Assembly: GCF_017255015.1 (NCBI RefSeq)
Contig: NZ_JAFKCS010000009.1
Coordinates: 122,347 to 186,346 of the forward strand
Source: Bowmanella yangjiangensis
Lineage (GTDB): Bacteria; Pseudomonadota; Gammaproteobacteria; Enterobacterales; Alteromonadaceae
Length of the DNA stretch: 64,000 nt
Reading direction: 5' to 3'
In this document: positions 34,382 through 42,306 of the stretch, piece after piece
How positions within the stretch are numbered: position 1 is the first letter of the stretch
Layout of the letters: each line of letters begins with the position of its first letter
Position numbers and translations under genes: made by a program
The notes under the pieces: model-generated
Seen by the model: the letters and a program-made list of their open reading frames with translations, nothing else
The model's database searches: none
What the model was told of the DNA's origin: nothing

Positions 34382-36178
34382 GTGGTAAAGAAGGTTGCAG
34401 TTGGTTTTTTGAAATGGGGTGTCAGCCAATTACCTAAGTCGTGGCGACGTTACGCCCGGCGGCATAATGGCATAACCAACAGATACACAAAATGGTTGAG
34501 ACAAACCGGACATGTACAGTACTTCCCTCCTGAGTGGGTGTTACAGAAACGGTTTGAAGCCAATCTCTGTCTGCAGGAGCGGGAGATGGCCGCGCTGAGT
34601 TATTCGGGAGCTGCGCAACCGCGTTTTATATTGATGGTTGGCAATGCATCTGAGCAGTCATTGGCTGACAGCATTGATAGCTTGCTTGCACTGGACGAAT
34701 TGAAGCTTTCTGAATTTAAACTTGTACTGTGGGCGGAAGCGTCACAGGCTGACCTGTGTTGTGGATTTATTTGCAGACGATGGGGCGCTCTGCAAAGTGC
34801 CTTGAGTGTTGTCAGTGATCTCGGGGAACTTGCTCCTTGCTGGGATAATAATGCGGTTTTTTTATATAGGGAAGGCGAGAGACTGCATCCCAAACTGTTG
34901 ATGGTGCTGGACAACTGGCCATTACAGGATGCATCACTGGCATATACAGACTGTGATCACCTGGGCGATAACGGACTTAGGTCTACCCCTCAGTTTTTTC
35001 CAGATTGGAATCCCGATCTGCAATTAACCATCGGCTATGTCGCCACAGGTGTATGGATTAAATCGTTCAGCCTTATTCGTTATGAAGCACAACAGCCATA
35101 TGCCAATTTTATCCGACACTGGCTTATGAATACTGCATTGGATGATCGGCAGCATAGCGTAGAACATATTTCCTTTAGTCTGTTGCACAAAAGGCAGTCT
35201 GAAGTCGATTTGCTTCAAGCCCTGCCTAAGAGCCTTGCTAACAGGTTGTCGACACAGGCTCAGTTTGTTCAACGTAACCCAAATTGCTTGCAGTTTGACT
35301 GGCAGTTACCCAGTAAACCACTGGTAAGTTTGATTATACCAACAAGAAATGCCTGGCAACTGGTTAAATCTTGTATAGATTCCATTTTAAAGCTGAGTTC
35401 CTACCAATATTTCGAGATTTTGTTGGTTGATAATAATTCTGACGAGGTTGAGAGCCTGACTTACTTTAAGCAGATCTCGGAACACCCTAAAGTTCGTCTA
35501 CTTAAATATCCAGGAGCTTTTAATTATTCCGCAATTAATAATTATGCCGCGCGACAGTGCCGTGGGGAGATTATTGGTTTAGTAAATAATGACATTGAAG
35601 TAATAAGTGAACATTGGCTTGCCTCTATGGTTGCCCAAGTTATGCGGCCAGAGATAGGCTGCGTTGGCGCTAAGTTGCTTTACAGTGACAAGAGTGTTCA
35701 GCATGCTGGTGTCATAATGGGCTATGGTGGCGGAGCTGGACATGCACACAAATTTTTTGCAGCAGATGCACCAGGCTATATGCAGCGTTTGGTTGCCAGT
35801 CACAATGTCAGCGCAGTAACGGCGGCTTGTTTGCTGGTCAAGCGAGCGGACTTTGAAAAGGTTGGAGGGCTTAACGAACAGGATTTAAAAGTTGCTTTTA
35901 ATGACGTTGATTTCTGTTTGAAGGTTCGGGAGTTGGGACGGCGCAACCTGTTTTGTGCTGAGGCGTTACTTTTTCACCATGAGTCTGTATCAAGAGGAGC
36001 CGAAGATACTCCCGAGAAAATGCAACGTTTTGAATCCGAAGTGGCCTATTTAAAGCGTACATGGGGAGCGGTTATTGCAAATGACCCAGCGTACAATAGG
36101 CATTTGACGTTGAAACAAGAGAACTTTTTGGTGGCCGATAGCCATGAGTATCGGCCTTACTTCGGTTGCCAAGGATAG
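34382..36178 (+). CDS. Two-part GT2 glycosyltransferase
   Basis: 598 aa from a GTG start. The N-terminal half (about 75-300) looks like a degenerate GT-A module (FILMVGNASEQSLADSIDSLL, LAYTDCDHL). The C-terminal half is a complete GT2 module: PLVSLIIPTRNAWQLVKSCIDSIL, ILLVDNNS, GLVNNDIEV (metal-binding position) and FNDVDFCLKV (catalytic region). This layout is common among O-antigen and capsule glycosyltransferases. The sulfatase and FGE genes flank it, so all three probably share a transcript. Specificity unknown; rhamnose transfer is possible given the rfb genes. Confidence 0.82.
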   Translation: MVKKVAVGFLKWGVSQLPKSWRRYARRHNGITNRYTKWLRQTGHVQYFPPEWVLQKRFEANLCLQEREMAALSYSGAAQPRFILMVGNASEQSLADSIDSLLALDELKLSEFKLVLWAEASQADLCCGFICRRWGALQSALSVVSDLGELAPCWDNNAVFLYREGERLHPKLLMVLDNWPLQDASLAYTDCDHLGDNGLRSTPQFFPDWNPDLQLTIGYVATGVWIKSFSLIRYEAQQPYANFIRHWLMNTALDDRQHSVEHISFSLLHKRQSEVDLLQALPKSLANRLSTQAQFVQRNPNCLQFDWQLPSKPLVSLIIPTRNAWQLVKSCIDSILKLSSYQYFEILLVDNNSDEVESLTYFKQISEHPKVRLLKYPGAFNYSAINNYAARQCRGEIIGLVNNDIEVISEHWLASMVAQVMRPEIGCVGAKLLYSDKSVQHAGVIMGYGGGAGHAHKFFAADAPGYMQRLVASHNVSAVTAACLLVKRADFEKVGGLNEQDLKVAFNDVDFCLKVRELGRRNLFCAEALLFHHESVSRGAEDTPEKMQRFESEVAYLKRTWGAVIANDPAYNRHLTLKQENFLVADSHEYRPYFGCQG

Positions 36179-36185
36179 GATTATT

Positions 36186-37133
36186 ATGCTGGTTAGAAAC
36201 GTGGTGCTGGGATGTTGTCTGCTTCTATTGGCCGCCTGTGAAAAGCACAGTCAAACTCAGCATCACCTTGAGGAAGGGATGCAATGGGTGAGCGGCGCTA
36301 CCATCACGCTCGGTGACGGTGCCATTTATCCAGAAGAGCGAGGACAACGTAAGGTAATGGTTGCGCCATTTCTTATGAGCAAAACAGAGGTTACCAATAG
36401 GGAGTTTCGTGTTTTTGTGGAAGCAACAGGGTATAAAACGACTGCGGAGAGAGTACCGTCTGCTATTGATTATCCTGATCTGCCAGCAGAGATGAGAGTT
36501 GCCGGGTCTGCGGTGTTTTCTATGCCTGATGCTAACAAGGGTCCTGCGAGAAGTATGAGCTGGTGGGTCTTTGTACCCGGAGCGTTTTGGGCAGCCCCAC
36601 GGGGGCCGGGGTCAGATATAAAGGGTCTGGATGATTACCCCGTGGTTCACGTCTCTTTCGAAGATGCACAGGCATACGCGACATGGAAGGGACATAGGTT
36701 GCCGACTGAAGCAGAGTTCGAATTGGCAGCACAAGGCATGCAGGCAATGGAAAAAGGTCGCTACATAGCAAATACCTGGCAGGGGGAATTTCCATATGCT
36801 AATGATGCAACAGATGGTTATGCAGGGCTGGCACCGGTTGCACAATTTCCGGCAAACAAACACGGAATATTTGATTTACTGGGAAATGTTTGGGAATGGA
36901 CATCCAGCTCTTTCTTTTCTGGGCATTCAGAAAATCTTTCAACGTTGTTAGAAGCCAACCCGGGCGGCTATTCTGCATCGCAGCCTGGCGTGCCAGTAAA
37001 GGTTGTAAAAGGGGGATCTTTCCTATGCGCAGAAAATTACTGTGCCAGATTTCGTCCCGCTGCACGACAGGCGCAGGATAGGGGGCTTGGGACTTCCCAT
37101 ATTGGCTTTAGAACGGTTAAAGATATCAATTAG
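36186..37133 (+). CDS. Lipoprotein formylglycine-generating enzyme (FGE/sulfatase-modifying factor)
   Basis: 315 aa from the ATG at 36186, which sits behind AGGATAGGATT; the longer frame from 36144 overlaps the preceding gene. The N-terminus has lipobox LAAC (Cys18). The FGE domain covers about 32-313: MSKTEVTNREF, YPVVHVSFEDAQAY, RLPTEAEFELAAQG, GNVWEWTSS and the active-site segment GGSFLCAENYCARFRPAAR. The two copper-binding catalytic cysteines, spaced C-x4-C (Cys281, Cys286), are both present, so it should be active rather than one of the many non-catalytic homologues. It likely activates the sulfatase encoded at 32822-34327. Export of the enzyme is unusual. Confidence 0.88.
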   Translation: MLVRNVVLGCCLLLLAACEKHSQTQHHLEEGMQWVSGATITLGDGAIYPEERGQRKVMVAPFLMSKTEVTNREFRVFVEATGYKTTAERVPSAIDYPDLPAEMRVAGSAVFSMPDANKGPARSMSWWVFVPGAFWAAPRGPGSDIKGLDDYPVVHVSFEDAQAYATWKGHRLPTEAEFELAAQGMQAMEKGRYIANTWQGEFPYANDATDGYAGLAPVAQFPANKHGIFDLLGNVWEWTSSSFFSGHSENLSTLLEANPGGYSASQPGVPVKVVKGGSFLCAENYCARFRPAARQAQDRGLGTSHIGFRTVKDIN

Positions 37134-37238
37134 AGGCAGAATTATTTCGCTGTTTCTGTTATTTTCCCGCCATTTTATCCATTTCAGCGGTTTTGTATCG
37201 CTGTTTGTAACACTGCACTGAATTTCGTAGAGAGTAGA

Positions 37239-38126
37239 TTGAATAATCAATTTGAGTATTTGGGTAAGAGCTTGCAAGGTCTGAATTGCCAGGTAGTTGT
37301 GGCTATGGCGGTATATCAGGAAGACCGCGCTGAATGGGTGGCGCAGGCGATTGATAGTATCCTCGATCAAACCTATCGAGATTTTATTCTGGTCGTTGTA
37401 GTTGATGGTCCTTTGCCATCGGCCATTTCTTCTTTCCTGCGGGAAAAGGAGCAACGTAATGCCCAGCTTGTCGTATTACTGGGGGCTGAGAATTTAGGGC
37501 TTAGTTCATGCATGAATGAAGTGATAGACCGATGTGCTGACTTGTCGCCTAAATACTTGTTCAGAATGGATGCAGACGATATTTCTTCTACAGAGCGACT
37601 AAGTAAACAAGTCAGTTTTTTTGAGCATCACCCTGAAGTGTCGGTGCTCGGTACATCATTAGTTGAGATCAATGAAGCTGGTGTTGAAGTGGGAGGAAGG
37701 AAGCTGCCACTATCTCATCAGGAGATTCTGGAGTTTTTGCCGAAGCGCTGTTCGATGAATCATCCAACGGTTGCTTTCCGTTACCGCGTATTTGAGCAAG
37801 GCTTTCGCTATAGGAAAGAGTTGAAAAATACACAAGATTATTTCCTTTGGATCGAGTTGATGCACGCAGGTTATATATTTGAGAACCTCAGTGAGCGTTT
37901 GCTTAAATTTAGGCGGGTGAACGACTTTTATAAAAGAAGGGGTTTTAACAAGTCAGTTAATGAGTTTAGAGCCAGATGGATGGCAATGAACAGACTTAAG
38001 CGCTATTCCCTCTCAAATGTACTCTATGCATTGTCGGTATTAGCATTACGTATTATGCCGGCCAAAGTGGTGAAACTGGCTTATAAGCTTGACAGGCTGA
38101 TTCTGGACAAGTTGGTGAAGCATTGA
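37239..38126 (+). CDS. GT2 glycosyltransferase
   Basis: 295 aa from a TTG start preceded by GTAGAGAG. GT-A motifs: VVVAMAVYQEDRAEWVAQAIDSILDQTY, VVVVDGP, and the metal-binding FRMDADDIS; a later NTQDYFLWIEL matches the catalytic region. The C-terminal 60 residues are basic and partly hydrophobic, so the enzyme may sit on the membrane. It follows the FGE gene after 105 bp with no terminator visible and overlaps the next gene by 4 nt. Confidence 0.85.
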   Translation: MNNQFEYLGKSLQGLNCQVVVAMAVYQEDRAEWVAQAIDSILDQTYRDFILVVVVDGPLPSAISSFLREKEQRNAQLVVLLGAENLGLSSCMNEVIDRCADLSPKYLFRMDADDISSTERLSKQVSFFEHHPEVSVLGTSLVEINEAGVEVGGRKLPLSHQEILEFLPKRCSMNHPTVAFRYRVFEQGFRYRKELKNTQDYFLWIELMHAGYIFENLSERLLKFRRVNDFYKRRGFNKSVNEFRARWMAMNRLKRYSLSNVLYALSVLALRIMPAKVVKLAYKLDRLILDKLVKH

Positions 38127-39010
38127 AAATTGGTGCTGTTGTCATTTTGTATAAACCAGACCTGACAGAGGCGAGGGCGCTGTTAGGCAGTCTGGCTCGC
38201 CAGGTTGATTTGGTTTGTGTCATTGATAACTCTCCACTCAGTATGTATTCCCCGCTTACCTTAAGTGAGCATGGTAATTTGGCTTTTCATCACTATCCCA
38301 ACAACCTTGGTATTGCTACAGCACAAAATGAAGGACTGAAACAGCTAATTGAGGCTGGCTGTAAATATGCGTTGTTGTTTGACCAGGACAGTCAGTTTGA
38401 AACTGATTTTGTTGCGAGAATGACTTACGTGTTTCAAAAGACCAAGCGGCAGAATTTAAAGGGATTCGCGGCTATTGGCCCCTCTTTAGTCTGTGCTTTT
38501 ACTCAGGAAATAGTGCGACCGAGGATCCAAACCGAGATTGAACGCTTTGATGATGTTTCCTCCGTCCCGCAAATCATTGCATCAGGAATGATGATAGATT
38601 TGGACCACCTACAGCAAGTTGGTTTTAAAGATGACTCTTTGTTCATAGATGGTGTAGACCATGAATGGTGCTGGAGAGCGAGAGAGCATGGTTTTTCCAT
38701 AGGTTTGGCATTAAATATCTTTATGCTGCACAGGCTAGGTGATGGACGACGTAAGTTCGCAGGAATTCCATTCAAAGTAGGTTCTCCTGTCCGTCTTTAC
38801 TATCAATTCCGCAACATTTTTATATTGTCTCGTCGGTCTTATGTTCCTCTCTATTGGAAATTGCGCAATTTTGCTGTCATGCCGCTACGTATTTTTGCCA
38901 ACAGTATTCTTTTGCCTAATAGAATGATTAGGCTCAGATTTATGACTCGAGGCATTTTAGATGGCATGCGTAATCGTTCAGGTCCATTGCGGGAAAATGC
39001 CAAAAAGTAG
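38123..39010 (+). CDS. GT2 glycosyltransferase, rhamnosyltransferase-like
   Basis: 295 aa from a TTG that overlaps the previous stop (TTGA). The N-terminus IGAVVILYKPDLTEARALLGSL, the NNLGIATAQNEGL block, LLFDQDSQ (metal site) and the later DGVDHEWCWRAREHGF are characteristic of RfbF/RfbN-type rhamnosyltransferases of O-antigen loci. With the rfb operon in the same window, transfer of L-rhamnose is the best guess. It is the last gene of the glycan island; the flagellar cluster begins 187 bp later. Confidence 0.8.
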   Translation: MKIGAVVILYKPDLTEARALLGSLARQVDLVCVIDNSPLSMYSPLTLSEHGNLAFHHYPNNLGIATAQNEGLKQLIEAGCKYALLFDQDSQFETDFVARMTYVFQKTKRQNLKGFAAIGPSLVCAFTQEIVRPRIQTEIERFDDVSSVPQIIASGMMIDLDHLQQVGFKDDSLFIDGVDHEWCWRAREHGFSIGLALNIFMLHRLGDGRRKFAGIPFKVGSPVRLYYQFRNIFILSRRSYVPLYWKLRNFAVMPLRIFANSILLPNRMIRLRFMTRGILDGMRNRSGPLRENAKK

Positions 39011-39132
39011 TGAGTCATTGAGGCTTACCATAGACGACTCCTGCGCGCCCCGATAGTTGTGAACTTCCATATAGTGTCAATTTTACGCCTAAGGATTTTG
39101 TCTTAACTAGTTGAAATTTAGGGATGAAAAAT

Positions 39133-39148
39133 TGGCATAGTCCCTGCT
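39133..39148 (+). promoter_or_regulatory. Sigma-54 promoter before flrB
   Basis: TGGCATAGTCCCTGCT matches the -24/-12 consensus TGGCAYRNNNNTTGCW at all fixed positions except one (C for the first T of TTGC), with correct GG-GC spacing. It lies 50 bp before the flrB ATG and predicts a start near 39159. flrBC is a sigma-54-dependent class II operon in polar-flagellated Vibrio, driven by FlrA; flrA is not in this window. Confidence 0.82.
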
Positions 39149-39197
39149 TTACCCTTATGTCTGTTTTATAACGTCCAAGTTTTGACATGAGGTAGCC

Positions 39198-40313
39198 ATG
39201 GTGAGTCAATCCGTATCGGGATCTACATACCACACCATTCCCAATGTTGCTTTTCTGCCGGATGAGGAAGAGCTGTTAGGGCTTAAGCAGCAAGCGTCAC
39301 GCTTGCAGCACTTGTTGGAAGTGATGCCTGCCGGGGTGATAGTGGTCGATGGTAATGGCCAGGTGCGTCAGGCTAATCAAGTGGCTGTTGAACTCTTAGG
39401 TGAACCGCTGGAAGGCGAAGCCTGGCGAACTATTATCAATCGTTCGTTCAAACCTCGCGCCGATGACGGCCATGAGGTGTCGCTGCGTGATGGGCGTAAG
39501 GTGAAGCTGGCGACCAGTCCATTGGAACTGGAGCCAGGTCAGTTGATTGTCATTACCGACCTGACCGAAACCCGCCGTTTACAGCAGCAGCTAAGCCATT
39601 TACAAAAACTGTCATCCCTGGGACGTATGGTTGCCTCCCTGGCGCATCAGATTCGTACGCCCTTATCGGCTGCCATGCTGTATGCCGCCAATCTGCAAAA
39701 CAGTACCTTAGCGCCGGAGTCGCGTGGGCAGTTCGCCGACAAATTATTGTCTCGCTTAAAAGATCTCGAGCAGCAGGTTAATGACATGCTGCTGTTTGCC
39801 AAAAGTGGTGAGCAGCAAGTGGTCAGCGAGTTATCGCTGCAAAGTTTAATGTTGGAAGTGGAATCGGGGGCCGAAGCCATGCTGATGGCACGTCAGGCTA
39901 TTTTAACCGTTGAGCTTCCAGAACCTGACATTTTGGTTTTGGGTAACAAGACCGCGCTGGCTAGTGCATTACAGAACCTTATTCACAATAGTATTCAGGC
40001 TATGCCAAGAGGTTGTCGCATTCACCTGCAGGCCAATCGCGACCCTGGCAACGAAGAGCAGGTGGTTATTTCTATCGCAGACAATGGCCCGGGTATACCG
40101 AAAGCCGAGCTAACCCATATTTTTGACCCCTTTTATACCACCAAGTCTCAGGGAACCGGCCTGGGCTTAGCGGTGGTTAAGGCTGTTGCCCAGTCGCATC
40201 AGGGTAATGTTTGTGTAAGCAACGTAGAGCAGGGCGGTGCAAGGTTTGAAATTCGACTGCCCTTGCTTCGGCAACTGGAGCCAGCGCTAACGCCTAAGGA
40301 GTGTAGAGGATGA
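39198..40313 (+). CDS. flrB: Flagellar two-component sensor kinase FlrB
   Basis: 371 aa, cytoplasmic (no membrane helix). A PAS-like domain (about 32-125, LLEVMPAGVIVVDGNGQVRQANQVA) precedes the HisKA dimerisation/phosphorylation domain with LAHQIRTPLSAAM (His150) and an HATPase domain with NLIHNSIQAM, IADNGPGIP and GTGLGLAVV. It phosphorylates FlrC to turn on basal-body and hook genes. The stop overlaps the flrC ATG by 4 nt. Confidence 0.93.
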   Translation: MVSQSVSGSTYHTIPNVAFLPDEEELLGLKQQASRLQHLLEVMPAGVIVVDGNGQVRQANQVAVELLGEPLEGEAWRTIINRSFKPRADDGHEVSLRDGRKVKLATSPLELEPGQLIVITDLTETRRLQQQLSHLQKLSSLGRMVASLAHQIRTPLSAAMLYAANLQNSTLAPESRGQFADKLLSRLKDLEQQVNDMLLFAKSGEQQVVSELSLQSLMLEVESGAEAMLMARQAILTVELPEPDILVLGNKTALASALQNLIHNSIQAMPRGCRIHLQANRDPGNEEQVVISIADNGPGIPKAELTHIFDPFYTTKSQGTGLGLAVVKAVAQSHQGNVCVSNVEQGGARFEIRLPLLRQLEPALTPKECRG

Positions 40314-41647
40314 GTAACAGCAGAATTCTAATTGTTGAAGATGATGCAGGTTTGCGTGAAGCACTGATCGATACCTTGCTGCTGGGGGGATATGAGATCC
40401 TCGAAGCCGATAGCGCCGAAGCGGCAATGGTGTTGCTGAATCAGGAAGACGTTGATCTGGTGGTCAGTGACATTCAAATGGGCCAGATGTCTGGCTTATC
40501 TTTGCTGCGTAGCATCAAGCAGAAGCTGCCTAATATGCCAGTGTTGCTGATGACAGCCTATGCCACTATTGATGATGCAGTGCAGGCCATGCGAGACGGC
40601 GCTACCGATTATTTGGCGAAGCCTTTTGCACCGCAGGTACTGCTGAATCTGGTGGGGCGTTATGCGCCGGCACAAAAGGTTGAGTCCCGGCAGCCTGTGG
40701 TGGCTGATCCAACCAGTAAAAAGTTGCTGGAGCTGGCGCAGAAGGTCGCTAAGGCCGATGCTACCGTGATGGTATTGGGTCCTAGTGGCTCGGGTAAGGA
40801 AGTTTTGGCTCGCTATATACATGATCAGTCTGGCCGCGCAGAGCAACCTTTTGTGGCGATTAACTGCGCCGCTATTCCAGAAAATATGCTGGAAGCTACC
40901 TTGTTTGGTTATGAGAAGGGCGCCTTTACCGGTGCATTGCAAGCCTGTCCTGGTAAGTTTGAGCAGGCACAGGGCGGCACCATTTTGCTGGATGAGATCA
41001 CTGAGATGGATCTTGGCCTTCAAGCCAAGTTATTGCGTGTTCTGCAGGAGCGCGAAGTGGAACGCCTTGGCAGTCGCAAAACCATTGATTTGGATGTGCG
41101 GGTGATTGCCACCAGTAACCGGGATTTACGTCAATCTGTGAGTAAGGGCGAATTTCGCGAAGACTTGTACTATCGCTTAAACGTATTTCCCTTGACCTGG
41201 GCACCCCTTGTACAGCGTCCAGGAGATATCATTCCTCTCGCTCAACATCTGATTGACAGGCACAGCCAAAAAGCTGGCACCCCAATCCCACAGTTGACCG
41301 CCGCTGCCAGGAACAAACTGCAACATTACAGTTGGCCCGGTAATGTGCGTGAATTGGAAAATGTGATCCAGCGAGCCCTGATTCTGGCCAGTGATAACCA
41401 AATTGATGCCCTGGATTTGATGTTGGAACAGGATATCCCACAGGATGTTCAGGAACTGGACTGGGAGCCGGAAGGCAGCAAACTGGGGATGGAACTGCAG
41501 CAGCAGGAACATCAGATTATTCTGGATACCCTTAAGTCATGCAATGGCAGTCGTAAGGCCGTAGCTGACAAGCTGGGGATCAGTCCACGGACTTTGCGTT
41601 ACAAACTGGCCAGAATGCGTGATGTGGGAATAGAAGTCCCAGCTTGA
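40310..41647 (+). CDS. flrC: Flagellar sigma-54 response regulator FlrC
   Basis: 445 aa, NtrC family. Receiver domain with Asp11-Asp12, phospho-acceptor Asp54 (VVSDIQM) and Lys104; AAA+ domain with Walker A GPSGSGKE (157-164), the sigma-54-contact loop GAFTGA (204-209) and Walker B GGTILLDEI; C-terminal Fis-type helix-turn-helix (GSRKAVADKLGISPRTLRYKL). Phosphorylated FlrC activates sigma-54 promoters such as the one before fliE in the same cluster. Confidence 0.95.
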   Translation: MSNSRILIVEDDAGLREALIDTLLLGGYEILEADSAEAAMVLLNQEDVDLVVSDIQMGQMSGLSLLRSIKQKLPNMPVLLMTAYATIDDAVQAMRDGATDYLAKPFAPQVLLNLVGRYAPAQKVESRQPVVADPTSKKLLELAQKVAKADATVMVLGPSGSGKEVLARYIHDQSGRAEQPFVAINCAAIPENMLEATLFGYEKGAFTGALQACPGKFEQAQGGTILLDEITEMDLGLQAKLLRVLQEREVERLGSRKTIDLDVRVIATSNRDLRQSVSKGEFREDLYYRLNVFPLTWAPLVQRPGDIIPLAQHLIDRHSQKAGTPIPQLTAAARNKLQHYSWPGNVRELENVIQRALILASDNQIDALDLMLEQDIPQDVQELDWEPEGSKLGMELQQQEHQIILDTLKSCNGSRKAVADKLGISPRTLRYKLARMRDVGIEVPA

Positions 41648-41965
41648 TGATTTTCTATGGGAAGTGATATTTCCACCACAAAGGTCACATAGAATACTAA
41701 GAAAAAACAATATCTTACAAGGGGCTGATTGCTTTTTAGCCCTTTGTGCTTTTCGTGTTCTTCTTGTTGATTGGGTTTTATTTTCCACCAGCAAGAGAAC
41801 GCCGTATCTATCCTTCTCAACCAGCCTGGTTAGCCGCCAAATTCCCGTCATTCGCCTCTTTTGTGTATTTTAACTCATTGAAAATAAAGGGCTATATATG
41901 TTGGCATCAGTATTGCTATGCCTTTGTTAGTCAAATTTTCCACACCGATGAGTTTGGAGCAGTCA
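41648..41965 (+). other. flrC-fliE intergenic region with a repeat-like element and sigma-54 promoter
   Basis: 318 bp with no gene. Roughly 41665-41795 is an A/C-rich then T/G-rich stretch with imperfect CACAAAGG-type units (CACAAAGG at 41677-41684, its complement CCTTTGTG at 41741-41748) and a GGGGCT...AGCCC hairpin between them. CCACCA occurs at both ends (41673-41678 and 41785-41790). The composition resembles intergenic elements with repeated CACAAAG/GAAC units scattered in many bacterial genomes. The element may also end flrC transcription. A sigma-54 promoter for fliE follows at 41902-41917. Confidence 0.45.
41902..41917 (+). promoter_or_regulatory. Sigma-54 promoter before fliE
   Basis: TGGCATCAGTATTGCT matches TGGCAYRNNNNTTGCW at all but one position (C for R), with the GG and GC elements correctly spaced. 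It lies 49 bp before the fliE ATG. It is the expected FlrC-dependent class III promoter for the long fliE-to-flhB operon. Confidence 0.9.
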
Positions 41966-42292
41966 ATGGACATCAAGGCACAGTCTTTGTACAGCGAACT
42001 TCAGTCACTGGCCCGTCAGGCTGGTATGGATGCCGCTCAGGCTCAACCGCTGATCAGCAACCCCAGTTCGCAGAATTTTGGCGATATGCTGAAAACGGCA
42101 TTGGATAACGTCAACGATCTGCAGTTTGATTCCCGAAACAAACAAGTTGCTTTTGATATGGGTGATACCAGTCTGAGTTTGGTGGATGTCATGGTTGCCA
42201 AGGAAAAGTCCGGTATCGCTTTTGAAGCCACAGTGCAGGTGCGCAATAAGGTACTGGATGCCTACAAGCAAATAATGAATATGCCGGTGTAA
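41966..42292 (+). CDS. fliE: Flagellar hook-basal body protein FliE
   Basis: 108 aa from the ATG at 41966, chosen because GGAGC lies just upstream and the protein then begins MDIKAQSLYSELQ. An upstream in-frame ATG at 41918 would fall on the predicted transcription start. The C-terminal VDVMVAKEKSGIAFEATVQVRNKVLDAYKQIMNMPV is the FliE signature. FliE joins the MS ring to the proximal rod. It opens the flagellar operon. Confidence 0.94.
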   Translation: MDIKAQSLYSELQSLARQAGMDAAQAQPLISNPSSQNFGDMLKTALDNVNDLQFDSRNKQVAFDMGDTSLSLVDVMVAKEKSGIAFEATVQVRNKVLDAYKQIMNMPV

Positions 42293-42306
42293 CGGGAGAC
42301 TAGATT

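Noticed and set aside
17517..39010. The glycan island as a mobile element
   Set aside because: No integrase, transposase, tRNA target, or flanking direct repeats were seen; horizontal gain is possible, but no mobile machinery supports it here.
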